From NCBI GenBank assembly GCA_027924645.1, contig BSBN01000860.1, positions 1,240,001 to 1,304,000 on the forward strand: a stretch of DNA of 64,000 bases. The letters run 5' to 3'. Below, piece by piece: positions 30,229 through 42,370 of this stretch (position 1 is the stretch's first letter; each line of letters begins with the position of its first letter). Source of the stretch: Cunninghamia lanceolata (taxonomy: Eukaryota > Streptophyta > Pinopsida > Cupressales > Cupressaceae). The position numbers and the translations under genes were made by a program. The notes beneath the pieces are model-generated. The model was not told the origin of the DNA, did not search any database, and worked only from the letters and a program-made list of their open reading frames with translations.

Positions 30229-31570
30229 TGTTACAAATATGTGCCTAAGTGGTGTTGTAATTGATGTCAACATATCCTTGTTGCCATTGGTGTCAATTGT
30301 ATCCTATTTTGTTGTCTGTATAGAAGACTGGATTATTGAGGATATTGAGAAAATTAATGATAATCAATGCATGCAGACCATATGGCTATGTAGAGGATTG
30401 TCAGAGGTTGCTCCAGTTAAGATTTGAGAAGTCCGCATTAAGATTTGAAGAAGTTTTGGCCATCTGAGTAGAACCAGATTTTGTAGTATTCAGAAGAGAC
30501 TGTGATAGTAAGTTGGTCTGGATTGCTCCACGGTGAAATATTATGGTATGCAGATCTGAAGGCATGTTTGGGAAGTCAGTGTGCATCATCAACTCCAGTG
30601 GTTCATGGTTTGGAGGTTCGCAAGCTATCCTTCTAGTTTGACAGTCATGGCAGATAGTGTTCTTGAGGTTCCAGAGGAAGACACAAATGATTCTGGTAAT
30701 CTGGTTTAGAGTGAATGTTATTGGTGAACTCAATGTGCTTGTGGAGGTCTCTAGATCCTATGGCTACTATTTTCAAGGTTCACATTGAAGTTTGAGCTTG
30801 TCGATTGAAGATTTCTTCCTTGAGAGTGATGTTCTTCCCAGTCTTGGGCGACCGGATGTTCCCAGCATGTTGCGAATGATCTTAAGAGCATTTTATGAAG
30901 CATGGTATGTGAATGGAGGAAGTTTCAAGTCTCAGCTATGTTTGGCTGACAGTGTGAAAATCTGCATTAAGTTTAGCCGACCTTGTTGATCATTCTAAGG
31001 TTGATGAAGTGTATAAATACTTGTTGAAGAGTTGTGGAAAATCATCCTTGTATAAAATGAATTACATCCAAAGAAAGGATCAAAAGCAGAGCAGAGAAGT
31101 AGAGAAATGAAGGGAGTATAGAGAGTAGAGTCAGTGAAGAAGAATTTGAAGATATGAGAAGAATTTTTGTGAGCCTTCAAAGGGACTGATTCAGGCATGA
31201 ATGCATATGCTATTTCTTAGTTCATTATCTCTATGTAATTCATAAATTCTTATAGGCAGTGAGCCTCTTCTTGAGCAGTGAGCTCTAGGCAGTGCACCCG
31301 AAGGCATGTGCCTTCTATTTTCTTAAGTACTTTTAATAGGGTACACATTTTTGTGGGTTAACCCCCACCATGAATTTTCCCTTAACCAGATTTTCCACGT
31401 CAAAATTCTGGTGTTGTGTGTTCTTGTTATTTCTTCTCATGTGTTGATTCATGCTGAATTGTTTACATCATTAATCTGATTAAGAAAGAAGATTTAAAAG
31501 TTTAGAAAAGGTTAAAGTTTAGGGACATCTGATTCAGCCCCCCTATCAGTTGTCTAGACTAATTCCAACA
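30229..31570 (+). repeat. 3' LTR of the Sirevirus-like copia
   Basis: 1342 bp, TGTTACAAATATGTGCC...TTCCAACA, with the TATA box conserved at 31012-31019. It is followed by the target duplication AAATC. Confidence 0.93.
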
Positions 31571-31575
31571 AAATC

Positions 31576-32869
31576 TAGACAAGGTGTTGTCTGGTGGAAT
31601 CTCTCAATGATATAGATGTCTCCATAATTGGCTGAGAGTTTTAGAGGATAATATCTATATCTTCAAGATTATATTTGCTAATATGTAGTTATTTTCAACT
31701 AGTTAACTATCACAGTAGTTGTAAAATTTGTTCAAATTCTTTGAAGAGCCTTTCTAGAATAGCATATGGGATTTCGTTGATTAGCTATGGATGGTTCAAG
31801 AATGTCTAGTCGTGTGAGGTTTCTTGAGCCTTTGCAGTGCATCTAAATGAAACTATAGCTAGACTGACAAGAATTTAGATGTAATGCTAGTTCTTTGTTT
31901 TCATATTTAAATGAGTGTTTGCATGTTTCTTTAGACTTTGACTCTATCACCTAATGAACTTAAAGATCCAATACACTTTGATAAAATGATCAAGCTCTTT
32001 ATTAATATACTCTCCTCTGGTTCCCTTGGCAGATTAGTGTAGATTACATCCTAATAGTGGGATAACTCAATAATATAAACTTGTATCAATTCCTTTTAAG
32101 AGATCATGTCTAATCAAAAGGTAATTTTAATGCTTGCAGAGACCTCCAGGGTTTTAGGGTTTTAGACTTAGGGATAAGATTTTCAACATTTGAATGCTAA
32201 ACCCTAACCAAGGACTTTATAGGTTTCAATGTTTGGAACAAGGCCAAAGGCTGGAAGCAAGAAAATTTTATCAGAGTCCTACTAGGATCTTTCTTCATGT
32301 TTCTAGTGTAGTGCATTGAACTTATTCTTTACTTCCATATCTATTCAAGAAATTATAAATTTTATTTCTAGTTTGCATATGAAATATAATAATAAGAAAA
32401 TACAATTCTAATCATATCTATTTAGGAATCCTTTGACTGTGGCACCGTAATACGAATGATTGGATTTTATAAAATTGATTTTAATATTGTGGTTAATAAA
32501 TTTCTTGGATAAATGTGTTGATACAAAGTTTAAAATTTGGCGTGTTGTGTCATTTACTTCTCATTCCTATACTTTCTTTTGATCTTTCTTTCAAAACAAT
32601 ACTAGATACATTAATTTATACTCAGATTAAATAAATAATTGAACAACCAAGTTCCCTTATGAACTATCCATATTTACCCTATGCTTGCACGACATAGTTG
32701 TGACCCAACTCCCGAGACCTTGGGGATCTCTAGTTCTCTTTCGAATCGGCTATCCTTTCAGGAGAATCAAGTTGAATCTCCCCTTGCCTGTGTTGCATGC
32801 ATTTGTTAAATGGACCATCAACAGGTCCCACTTCCATGGACCAAGTTTATGAGAAAGATATTAAATAGG
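31576..32869. other. No gene seen
   Basis: AT-rich sequence with no domain. By position it should include the 5' LTR and most of the gag of the gypsy element that follows, but no LTR pair or primer site could be set. Confidence 0.4.
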
Positions 32870-33180
32870 AACAAAAACTAAAATCCATATCTGCATAACG
32901 AGAAAAGAACCATAAAAAGTTCAATTGGTCACAATTCTCCCAATCATTCAAGAAAAAGGATAATAAGTAGAATTTTAAAAGGAAAGGTGATAAAGGATTT
33001 AGGGATAATTAGAATGAATCCAGGGGTGATAAGAAAAACAACAATAACTCCAAGAAGAATGGAGATATCTCAGGAAAGCCTTATGAAAGGCAAGGACCCT
33101 CTGGAGGATGTTTTTTGTGGTGGTGACCATTATGCCAATTATTGTCCTAATAAGACACAAGGGAATAAACTGTGAGGAAA
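32870..33180 (+). pseudogene. Gypsy Gag C-terminus with zinc knuckle remnant
   Basis: A basic, Lys/Asn-rich stretch (FKRKGDKGFRDN, KKNNNNSKKNGD) precedes GGDHYANYCPNKTQGNKL at about 33120-33175. This matches the second half of a CCHC knuckle (GX2HX4C). The first Cys pair is disturbed by a frame change near 33105. Upstream gag could not be read. Confidence 0.7.
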
Positions 33181-33239
33181 CTACTTACCCTCACAATAGA
33201 TAGCCTTCCAACAACAAATACATGCAGCCTTGGATAACC

Positions 33240-33720
33240 GACAGGTGGACTACCAGATTACTCCAATTAAAACCACAGGTACTTTGTTTAGTAGACCAAT
33301 TTCTATTTTAATAGATACTCGTGCTATTGAATGATTTATTTCTCCAAAAGTTTTAAATAAGATATCTAGAAGAGTTGGTTACATGGAAAAAATCATGGTC
33401 AGTAGCGTATGCTAACCAAACAAGAGCTCAGGTACAATAGTGTTTGTTTGAAGCCAAGGTTGAACTCCCAAGTTTCTCAATGAAGTAAACCTTTATGTAT
33501 CCCCTTTAGGATCATATGATGTCCTCCTTAGAATAAATTGGTTATGGATGAATAGGGATAAGGTGGATTGTTTTATTAAAATAGTAGAATGCTTAGATGA
33601 CCTTGGAAATATAGTTTTTCAGCAAGGTACTACTATAGAGGTCAAGCTGAGGAAAACATTTGCCTTACAAATGAAGAGAGCTCAATGAAAAGGGTGTCAA
33701 TTATTTGCGATCAAAATGGA
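33240..33720 (+). pseudogene. Gypsy aspartic protease
   Basis: RPISILIDTRAIE (about 33296-33332) matches the plant gypsy protease start, but the active-site triplet reads DTR where DSG or DTG is needed. A TGA follows, then FISPKV. LYVSPLGSYDVLLRINWLWMN (33490-33552) is the C-terminal GxDVILGxxWL block, altered. At least three stops interrupt it. Confidence 0.75.
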
Positions 33721-33859
33721 GAAAATAGATGATCACAAAGAATCTATTTTCCAAGATGATTTAATGTATTATGAATCTCTAAAATTTTAAGAAGTTGAAG
33801 AAAGATAATCCATATATCAAGAGAGATCAGATATAGATAAGTATCCCTTTCTTCAAGAT

Positions 33860-34760
33860 TTTGAGGATGTATTTATAGATTAATTACCTAGATTACCTCC
33901 TAAGAGAGCTTCTAAATTTTCAATAGATATAATTCCAGGATAGAAACCTATACCCAAATCTCCTTATCAGATGACCACTATAGAGTTGATGGAACTAATG
34001 GCTCAACTACAAGAATTGCCAGAAAAAAGGATTGATAAGACCCAGTGTTTCACCGTGGGGAGTGCTAGTATTTTTTGTTAAGAATAAAGATGGCACACTC
34101 TGCTTATGTATAGACTATCATCTTCTAAATAAATCAATGATAAAGAACAAGTATCCATTATCCTGTATTGATGATCTTTTTAACCAAATGTGTGGGGCAG
34201 CTATATTTTCAAACATCGATCTATGATTAGAATACCATTAATTCAGACTAAAAGATGAAGATATTCATAAAACAACCTTTACAATGAGGTATAGACACTA
34301 TGAGTTCACCATCCTACCCTTTGGATTAAAGAATACACCTGCAACATTCATGAACTTAATGAATAGTGTGTTCAGAGATTGTTTGGACAAGTTTGTCCTT
34401 ATTTTCCTTGATGATTTTTTGATTTATTTCGAGAATGAGGAAGAACATCTCTAGCATTTGTGGATCGTTATTTAGTGTTTAAGAGAGCATAAACTTTATG
34501 GGAAGCTCTCAAAGTGTACTTTATTCCAAAAATAAGTATAGTATCTAGGTCATGTAATTTTAGCTAAGGGAATTGCAGTGGATCCAGCAAAGATTAAAGC
34601 CATTTTGGAATGGCTTGCACCAAAAAATATGCATGAAGTCCATAGTTTTATGGGCCTAGTAGTATATTAGAGAAAATTAGTGGCTAACTTTTCAAAAATT
34701 GCCTACCCCATTACTTCTCTACAAAGGAAAGGTAAAAGATTTGATTGGTCATAAAAATGC
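33860..34760 (+). pseudogene. Gypsy reverse transcriptase
   Basis: [21 protein letters not shown] (34038-34100) with [18 protein letters not shown] (34108-34160) are RT blocks 1-2. FSNIDL, two stops (TGA, TAA) and FRLKDEDIHKTTFTMRYRHYEF follow. LPFGLKNTPATFMNLMN (34318-34368) is block 4. The catalytic box is FLDD (34404-34415), a Tyr to Phe change from the usual YLDD. Further blocks to GIAVDPAKIKAILEWL (34570-34617) are recognisable. Stops near 34224, 34239, 34452, 34470 and 34667 kill it. Confidence 0.92.
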
Positions 34761-35190
34761 TTGGAGTCATTTGATCAAATAAAAGAGAAGCTAACTACGA
34801 AACCAATTTTAAAGGTATCTGACCCAAAGGGTCATTTTGTAGTCAATACCAATGGGTCAGGAGAAGGATTAAGTGGTGTACTTGTGCAAGATGGGAAAGT
34901 TATTACCTGTGAGTCTAGAAAGTTGAAAACATATGAGAAGAATTATTCTCCTCATGATCTTGAGTTAGTAGTAGTTATACATACACTACAAATGTGGCTG
35001 CATTACTTGCTTGGAAAACCATTTGAATTAAGAACAAACCATCAAGGACTTAAATATTTGTTCACTCAACCACATCTTAATTCTCACTAGAGGAGGTGGT
35101 TAGGGCTAATATCTGATTACAATTTTGAGATCAAATACATCCAGGGCAAGGAAAACTAAGTAGTGGATCCCTTAAGTTGAAGGAGACATA
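34761..35190 (+). pseudogene. Gypsy RNase H
   Basis: FDQIKEKLTTKPILKVSDP and VVNTNGSGEGLSGVLVQDGK (34767-34899) open the domain; the first Asp of the usual TDAS motif reads Asn (TNGS). NYSPHDLELVVVIHTLQMWL (34942-35000) carries the Glu region. HLNSH-stop-RRWLGLISDYNF and IKYIQGKEN-stop-VVDPLS close it. Both stops (TAG at 35088, TAA near 35158) stand where Gln is usual. Confidence 0.92.
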
Positions 35191-35379
35191 TCTCCTTGAT
35201 GATCTCTATACATTCTGATTTTAAGAATCAAGTGTTACAAAAGTCCAAGGGAGATTCATACTATGAGTAAGTTAGGCAAGCTCTCTCGGACAATTCTCAT
35301 GATTCTAGGTAAGATGGATTCCACTTTGAACCAGATGGACTATTAAGATTTAAAGGAATAATGTACATTCTGAACTTTG

Positions 35380-36480
35380 AGGAGTTAAGGAATATCATGT
35401 ATAAGGAAGTTCATTATGCACCCTATTAAGGACATCCTGGAGTGACAAAACTACTAGCTGATGTAAAACCATTATATTTTGTAGAAAGGAATGAAGAGGG
35501 ATGCTATAAGGTTTGTAGAAGGATGTCTAGAATTCCAGAGGGTGAAAGTAGAACATCATCACCCGATAGGACTTCTATATCCTCATGGGATTTTGGAATG
35601 GAAATGGCAAATCATTAGCATGGATTTTGTACAAGGACTTCCTATGTCTATAAATAGGCCTAATGCTATTCTGGTAGTGGTATATAGACTTACTAAGGTA
35701 GTGCATTTCATACCTAGGAATTTGATAGATGGAGCACTAGTCATAGTTTGTAAATTTGTGCAAGAAGTATTCAGGTTGCATGATATTCCTGAGAAGATAA
35801 TGTCAGATAGGGATGCCCACATGAGATCAAGGTTTTGGCAAACCTTATTTTCCTTACTTGGAACTTAATTAAACATAAGATCAACTTATCATCCCGAGAT
35901 GGATGGCCAAACGGAAAGAGTAAACCAAGTGTAGGAAGATTTATTGAGAATGTATTGCATGGACCAACAATACAAGTGGGAAGATTATCTTCCTCCTATG
36001 GAATTTTCTTACAACAATTCCTATTATGTTCTTCTTTCAAGATGGCACCATTTGAAGCATTATATGGAAGAAAGTGTTGAACTCCTATAAGCTAGGATAA
36101 GCTAGAAGATATGATTAGCCCTTGGTCTAGAAATGCTATCAGAAATGGAAGAATAGGTCTATCTGATTAAGAAAAGGTTAGCAGAGGCTAATGATAGATA
36201 GAAAATCTATGCAGATGCTAAGTGCATTACAATACATTTCTCAATAGGAGAGAAAGTTTTGTTAAGAGTCAAACCACAAAAGAGTTCCATTAAGGTTGGA
36301 AAGTCATCCAAACTAGCTCCTAGATATGTGGGTCCATTTGAAGTTCTGAGGAGGTCAATCTAGTTGCATACAAGATTGATCTATCGCCAGCTCTTAGCAT
36401 GATGCATAATGTTTTCCATGTTTCTTATTTGAAAAAGTATGTTGTAGTAGACAATCATATTCCTATTCTTGACTAGAATT
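35380..36480 (+). pseudogene. Gypsy integrase
   Basis: From 35491: CLEFQRVKVEHHHPIGLLYP, then ISMDFVQGLPMS with the first catalytic Asp, IMSDRDAHMRSRFW with the second, and DGQTERVNQV (about 35900-35930) with the Glu. The zinc-binding HHCC part before it is mostly lost. A stop and a frameshift near 35866-35880 separate the halves. The C-terminal LLRVKPQKSSIKVGKSSKLAP and RYVGPFEVLRR (36260-36352) is the GPY/F-like end module. Confidence 0.88.
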
Positions 36481-36665
36481 CCTTATAGGTGAAGGACCCA
36501 AGGGTGGTAATGATTGAGCCCATCAAAGTGCTCAAATTATGTAAGCTATGCTTGTGTAATAAAGAAGTTACTCAATGCAAGATCCAGTGGGACCAGTATG
36601 TAGGAGAGAATGCCACCTGGGAGAATTATCATGATATTTATCAAAGATTTCCTCACCTATTTTAA
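36481..36665 (+). pseudogene. Chromodomain-like tail of gypsy polyprotein
   Basis: One frame reads VKDPRVVMIEPIKVLKLC, then CKIQWDQYVGENATWENYHD and IYQRFPHLF before a stop at 36663. The pattern of a strand ending in W, then ENATWEN and a final helix, fits the C-terminal half of the chromodomains that plant chromoviruses use to target chromatin. It is short and divergent, so this stays a probable call. Confidence 0.65.
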
Positions 36666-39600
36666 CTTTTTACTATGATGAACAAAAATATTTTTATGTT
36701 ATAAACTTTGGATACATTGGATCATCGGGGATGATGATTCTTATCGGGGCAGATATTTTACATCCCCAAACTTTGACTATGTTTTGTACTTTTACTTTCA
36801 TGTGATTAAGTGGAAAATTTATCATAGATTAATGATTTGATGTTTAGGAAAATGTGACGATAAATCATTGATTTTATGAATTATGATTAATACATAGAAT
36901 TTGACATAAGATCAAAAGATATTGAGATTATTTAAGTATGATGTATAAAGATTTGATGATGGTACACTAATCATAGTTTGTATGACTGTGAGTGACACAT
37001 GAAATAGATTTCCACCTCTAAGAAAGGAAGGAGAGCATCATCGAAGAGAAGGGAATAGATGTTTGGGAAGAGATAAGATTTCCATTTGAGTTCCAAGTTG
37101 AATATTTTGTGAACCTTTTTGAGATGGGCTATATATTAGATTACTCTCCTTGTTGAGTCAAACTCAATTCAACCATTATCGATTTGTCATTAAGGAAATG
37201 ATTCCAACGTCAAAACTTCATTGAATTGGTCAAGAGATATTCAAGAAATAATATTGAGGTTAGAGTTAAACCATTTTCCTTTGTTGAGAAAATTTCTTAC
37301 ATATTTGTTTGTTTTGTGTGAATGTTGATGCTGATGTCAACATGAGGTGGTGAAGGGGGAGAAGACCTCAACCCATTCTCGCAACTTTCCAAATGATTAA
37401 TATCAACATTTGTAGACATGGTATTTCTACCATTGTGTTGATATATTATATTTATAAACTAGTATATTATAATATTGTTTATAAAAATATGTTTATTAAG
37501 CCTTAATCACTTATCTCTTTTTGATAAGCTTTCTTGGGTTAGAAACCGCTATGCTCACATAGTGGTGCATATATTGAATTCCACGTAATGTGGAGAGAGT
37601 CGAGAGTAACTGACTATTGCTTGGAGTTATTCATGCAAGAGGTTAGCAATTGTCATGTTGCATGCTCACAAGTGGAGGTTTCTTAGGAGGTTTGGTGGTT
37701 ATCTCACAATGGGGGAGATACCACATGATCATTATTTAAATAGTTATTTTATTTTCCTTTTGTAACGTGTGGGAAAGGCAAACAGAAAGTCTAGTGTAGA
37801 GAAAGGAATGGGATGGCATAAAGGTTACATGGGGAGTGAACTAGAAGTCTAAGAGGAAGGACTGTAGCTAGCCATCGAACAAGTATCTCTCAAAATGGCA
37901 GAAGCTATGTAAAACATGATACATATTTCCTTATTGTTGTCATTATTTGATTCCCTGTAAATGATCGTGTAATACAACGGCAATAGGTTGATATTATTAC
38001 AATGCATGCATTTTTGGTAGAGCTGACCATGCGATAGGTCGATAGCATTACAACAAATAATATTATCTTGGTATCATTTTAATGCTAGTTGAGAAACTTT
38101 ATTAGACAGTTCTGGACTATAGTAAGCATGATAACTTTGGTACCTATTGTCATGTTATCTATTCGAAGTTCTTTAACTATCTTTATGAAACCATGATTGG
38201 TTTTCATGGTTGTATGAGATTGTTCATTACAGTTCATATTCTCTGAGTCTTTATAAAGCAAGTTTACTAGATAGCCTTTGGTAACATGTCTATAATGACG
38301 TATAAATGGAGCCTTGAGTCGAGAAAACAATCTTTCTCAATATGGATGACATTATAGGTAGCTTTAGATTGAAGTAAACCATTCTATGATACTATCTTTT
38401 ATAAGTTTGATAAGATTGCAATCTGCATGTCTCAAACTCATATGATAATCTCTTTTTCAAAGGAGACCACTTGTAGCAACAACAAAATTGTTCTCAGTTA
38501 GGATAATAGGGTTGAAACATAGACCCTTGAGCCCAATATTACAAGATGATGGACCTTTGAGTCCCATAACTTCAATATATTATTGTTAAGTTTGAGAGAA
38601 GAACAATAGTTATCTTTCTTATTTATATTATTGTAACTAATAGAATCTATTGTACCATTATAGTAAGAAAACAACCCTTTTTGTAAAAAAAATTGAAAGG
38701 ACATGTGGTCAATAAGAACCATGTCACTCGATGACATCCATTTAGCCATGGATTGATAAGTGTTTTAAATATAATTTAAACATTAGAGTTTGTTTTCATG
38801 ATGCATGTCAAGATATCTTTTTATATAACAAGGGTTCTTAAATAATCATTTTGTATAAAGGGATTAGAAAAGGTAGTTTTTCTAAGAATATCCCATACAT
38901 GCATAATAAACTTATAAATCTTCTCACAAGTATGTGGTTGACTAATAATAGACATTCTATTATCGATATGGATTAAATGAAAATCCTTGAACCAAGTGAA
39001 GTGCCTTGGATGAAGTTATGAAGTTATAAACAAAACCATTCTTTATGTCAAGATTAGACATCAAAACCAAGAATATATAAACTTTTGAAACAAGGAATAG
39101 AGTGATAGGGAGTCATAGATTCCATGTTGCAGTTACAACAAGAAACTTCTTTGATAGATTAAGACCTCAATCTAAACCATCTTGGTGTTGTACTCCAGAA
39201 AATAGAGTTGATAACCCAAGTCTAGAGGACTATGGGTGGAATCTGTTTAAGACACCCCATGACTAGAATCGGTCAAAATAAATTCATTGTAGGATGATAT
39301 AGTTTCTAAGTCAAGTTAGAATTGTGTGAACAATCGACTACATTCATTGTGAAACATCTATTTATATCAAATCTTTGGCCAAAGTAATGAATCTGTCTCT
39401 GCATGCATTAGTTGGTTCACTGTGTTCTAGATTTTCATAACCATCCATTAGTGTCATACTTAGTTAGAAGGGATTTATAGTTGTATGACCATGTTGGTTA
39501 TGTAGGACACAACACTAGAAACTCATATGAAAGAAACCTATTGGTTCTTTATATCTATTCCCTTCATGAAGGGTAGGGCCACTTCCAGGAAGGAAGGTGT

Positions 39601-40149
39601 GTGGGGGACCTCCAATCTATGGTTGGAGGAAAAGCACTCAGGTGATGCTCTCCTTCCCAAGTAGATGACAAGCCAAGACTTATGAAGATAGATATAAAAA
39701 CTCCAGATGTAGTATATTTATTATTATGAGTCGACAGTCAAATTTATGTAAACTATTCTAATTGCAATGAACAAAATATTGTAATTGTAAAGTGAAAGAT
39801 TTCACTAAATGCTATCTTTGAATATCTTGTAATTTTCTGTTTTGAAAATATTAAGAAAATATATGCTTTTTATTTATCGATTATGCAAATGATAATATGT
39901 TAGCAAACAAATGTTTATGATAATTATGTTCATTTACTTTCTAGTAAATTTGATGTGTAAATCCAAGTAATATGAGAAGACATGTTACATAATGCATATG
40001 AGAGTGTGGGTTCCACCTCACGCACCAAGGATAGTAATGTCACACGATGTGTCATTACATTGACAATAGTAAACCATCAAATAAAGCAAGCTCACTTCAT
40101 TAGAAACAAAAGTGAAACATTAAAAATAAGTAGAAAAACTCTAATGAGA
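36666..40149. other. No gene supported; diverged repeats
   Basis: AT-rich. A polypurine phrase GAAGGGGGAGAAGACC at about 37347 and TGGTATCATTTTAATG near 38070 hint at a decayed copia element, but no LTR pair was found. Two minus-strand open stretches (38330-38085 and 38749-38498) have no recognisable domain. Confidence 0.35.
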
Positions 40150-42370
40150 GTCGTTGGAAGGTGTGAAAGAGTTGAGGACCCAAATAGAAATGAATTGTGG
40201 GCATTCCTTGGGAGACATCCATGAAAAGATGAATTTATTTTTTAAGCCTTGAGATCCCTCATTGAATAATTTTGGAAAAATAACGCAAGAGTATCTCCTA
40301 ATGCAAGAGATGTTGTAAGAAGGAGAATTGGTTGTCAAAATTGTGAGCCACATCCAAAGCATTTTTTGAATGTGACTTAAACACAGTTTTTAAGAAATTT
40401 CAAGAGATGCATCCTCTAATCAAAATTAGTTAAAGGTATTTTGAAAGGGTAAAACCTTTTTATGTCAAAATAAATCACACATGCCCAACTTGTTGTAGAG
40501 TACATATTGAGTTTTCTATTCATTATGATGTTTATAGATATATATGTGTAGATTTGCATACTAACAATGTTTTGCAAGAGTGTAATATAAAATGTCCACC
40601 TATATCTTCAAGAGATTTCATATTGAGCATCTTATGTCAAAGAGTGGATGGCCAATTATTCCACAAGAACTTATGCTTGGATGGCATGTGTGATCATTGT
40701 GGTGGGTTGCAACATTTGCCATTTTGTGAACATATGGATAACACACATGCAATTGGAAATGAACTACTAAGTTTTGGAAAATATAAGATAGTGACATATA
40801 GTTTAAAAGATGGTAAGAAGCAAAAAGGTGTGAATTGGTCATTGAAAACATTCTGGTGTATCAATTTATCTCTATTTTCCAAGAGAATATAGTTTACGAG
40901 TATGCAAGGCATAGCCATAGGGCTCGATGGTTGGACTTGAAATTCAAGTTATGCAAGGATACATTTGCACTTGATACCATCATTTTAGTTGTTGACTTTG
41001 CATAGAAATACACACTGTAGCCATAGAATGAGGTGCAATCGTAGTATTACAACTCTATGTAGGTTGCTATATTTGTGCATATAACATTCATTCATGTAGA
41101 TGACAGTATAGAGGATGACAGGAAGATCTTGAGGGAGTATCATTTTTATATCAGTGATGATCGCACACATTCTATAGAGTTCGTGCAAGGCTACTTTTAG
41201 ATGTTCTATCATGATTTGGCTAGTAAGAGCATATCATTTGGTCAACATGTCATATGGTTGTATAATTGTGCATCATAATTCAAGAACTCACAGATGTTCT
41301 ATTATTTGAGCAGGATGCATAGGATGAATGGTGTTCGAGATATGTGGAATTTCTCCGAGGCCGGGCATGGAAAGGGGGAGCATGATGGTGTAGGAACATG
41401 TATCAAAAAAGCATTAGCACGAGAAGAGTTGAAGTACAAAGACAATGCAAAGTTGATAGATGCAAGATCTATTATTGAATGGTGTAATGCTACAATGGGT
41501 CTAGGTAATGAAGTATGTTCACAGTTTGTATATTTTTTTGGTTAGTTGATGATAATAACATTGCAAACTATGAGGATTGTTGTACATTGATAGGATCAAG
41601 TGAGCTACACTCTTTTAGAATCTCTAATATAGGTTCATGGAGTATTGATACACGGTGGATGGTATGCTTTTTTCTTCATATATAGATCAAGCTTGGTATG
41701 AATGTGAGTGTAAGGAGTGGATCTATGGATGGCATACAAGAAGTCTGAAATCGATTGACACGTATCGACTCCCGAAAAACACTACAACTCACAGAGATTG
41801 AATCATTAGTTAACTTTGACTATGTTTTAGATCTAGTTCAACCAGGTATTATTAGCATTCAAATGTAATAAAATTCAAAATTTCATCTTATTTTGTAGTT
41901 TTTTTGTATTGTTGACTATATTCATCGAACTGATTGCACATATCAATGTAGGGCATGTTTATACAGTTATTGTAGCTGAAGGCAATGAAGAAGGAACACA
42001 TTATTATTTGTGTCATTGTGTTGAGACAAAAAAAGAAATTAGATGCCCCTGTTATAGATGGCAAAAACATTGAGTACCCTACATGATCAATGGTTGTTCC
42101 TACATGATCAATGGTTGTTACTGGAACATGCCTTAGAAGGTACCTAGTGAGGAAGTCTAGTGTGTGGTTGTTCGAGGAATTTGACACACATAAGAAGATT
42201 CTTCATTAGTCTAGCCTTGTTGTGGCATCAAATGTTCATTTGATCAAATATGGGGGTAGACTATTGAACAGGACCTTGTGGAAGGTTTGTGAGTCTGTCC
42301 CTGAGGCAATACTCAATACAATAAAGAGTAGAGCAGACCTGGATGGTTCATTAGATTGAATCAGTGGAAT
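40150..42370 (+). pseudogene. Broken DDE-transposase-like gene of an uncharacterised plant family
   Basis: Pieces in shifting frames give one protein. NELWAFLGRHP and NARVSPNARDVVRRRIGCQN (40190-40340) come first. Then come a Cys/His-rich stretch CPPISSRDFILSILCQRVDG with CLDGMCDHCGGLQHLPFCEH (40590-40735), EYHFYISDDRTHSIEFVQGY (about 41137-41197), an IWLYNCAS-stop-FKNS block (41250-41295), FSEAGHGKGEHDGVGTCIKK (41358-41415), DQAWYECECKEWIYGWHTRS and YTVIVAEGNEEGTHYYLCHC (41960-42022). I recall this architecture from repeated plant proteins with a transposase-like core, but cannot name the family or prove the DDE residues. Stops and frameshifts are frequent. Some gaps may be introns. Confidence 0.55.

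Larger units (their letters stand above)
24355..31570 (+). mobile_element. Ty1/copia retrotransposon, Sirevirus-like, complete but coding-dead
   Basis: 7216 bp, flanked by the perfect duplication AAATC (24350-24354 and 31571-31575). The LTRs are 24355-25677 and 30229-31570. A primer site lies at 25680-25691. The order gag, zinc knuckle, protease, integrase, RT, RNase H identifies copia. Repeated AAAGGGGGAG tracts before the 3' LTR and the RT style ([20 protein letters not shown]) suggest the Sirevirus lineage. Stops and frameshifts break every domain, many at Gln and Trp positions. Confidence 0.95.
32870..36665 (+). mobile_element. Ty3/gypsy element with chromodomain-like tail, LTR ends not found
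   Basis: The end of gag, protease, RT, RNase H, integrase and a chromodomain-like C-terminus follow in the gypsy (chromovirus) order. Integrase after RNase H separates it from copia. Most of gag and any recognisable LTRs are missing. The coding region is broken by more than a dozen stops, many replacing Gln, Arg or Tyr. It is of a different gypsy class from the element at 1-5460: short protease, no G-patch, chromodomain-like end. Confidence 0.88.

Noticed and set aside
16677..31570. One nested into the other (LARD-like element and copia)
   Set aside because: Each has its own adjacent 5-bp target duplication and they are separated by 450 bp of unrelated sequence.
38085..38749. Two minus-strand open stretches as a copia protease/integrase remnant
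   Set aside because: DHMSF recalls the copia protease region, but no DSG, HHCC or other ordered motif could be found.
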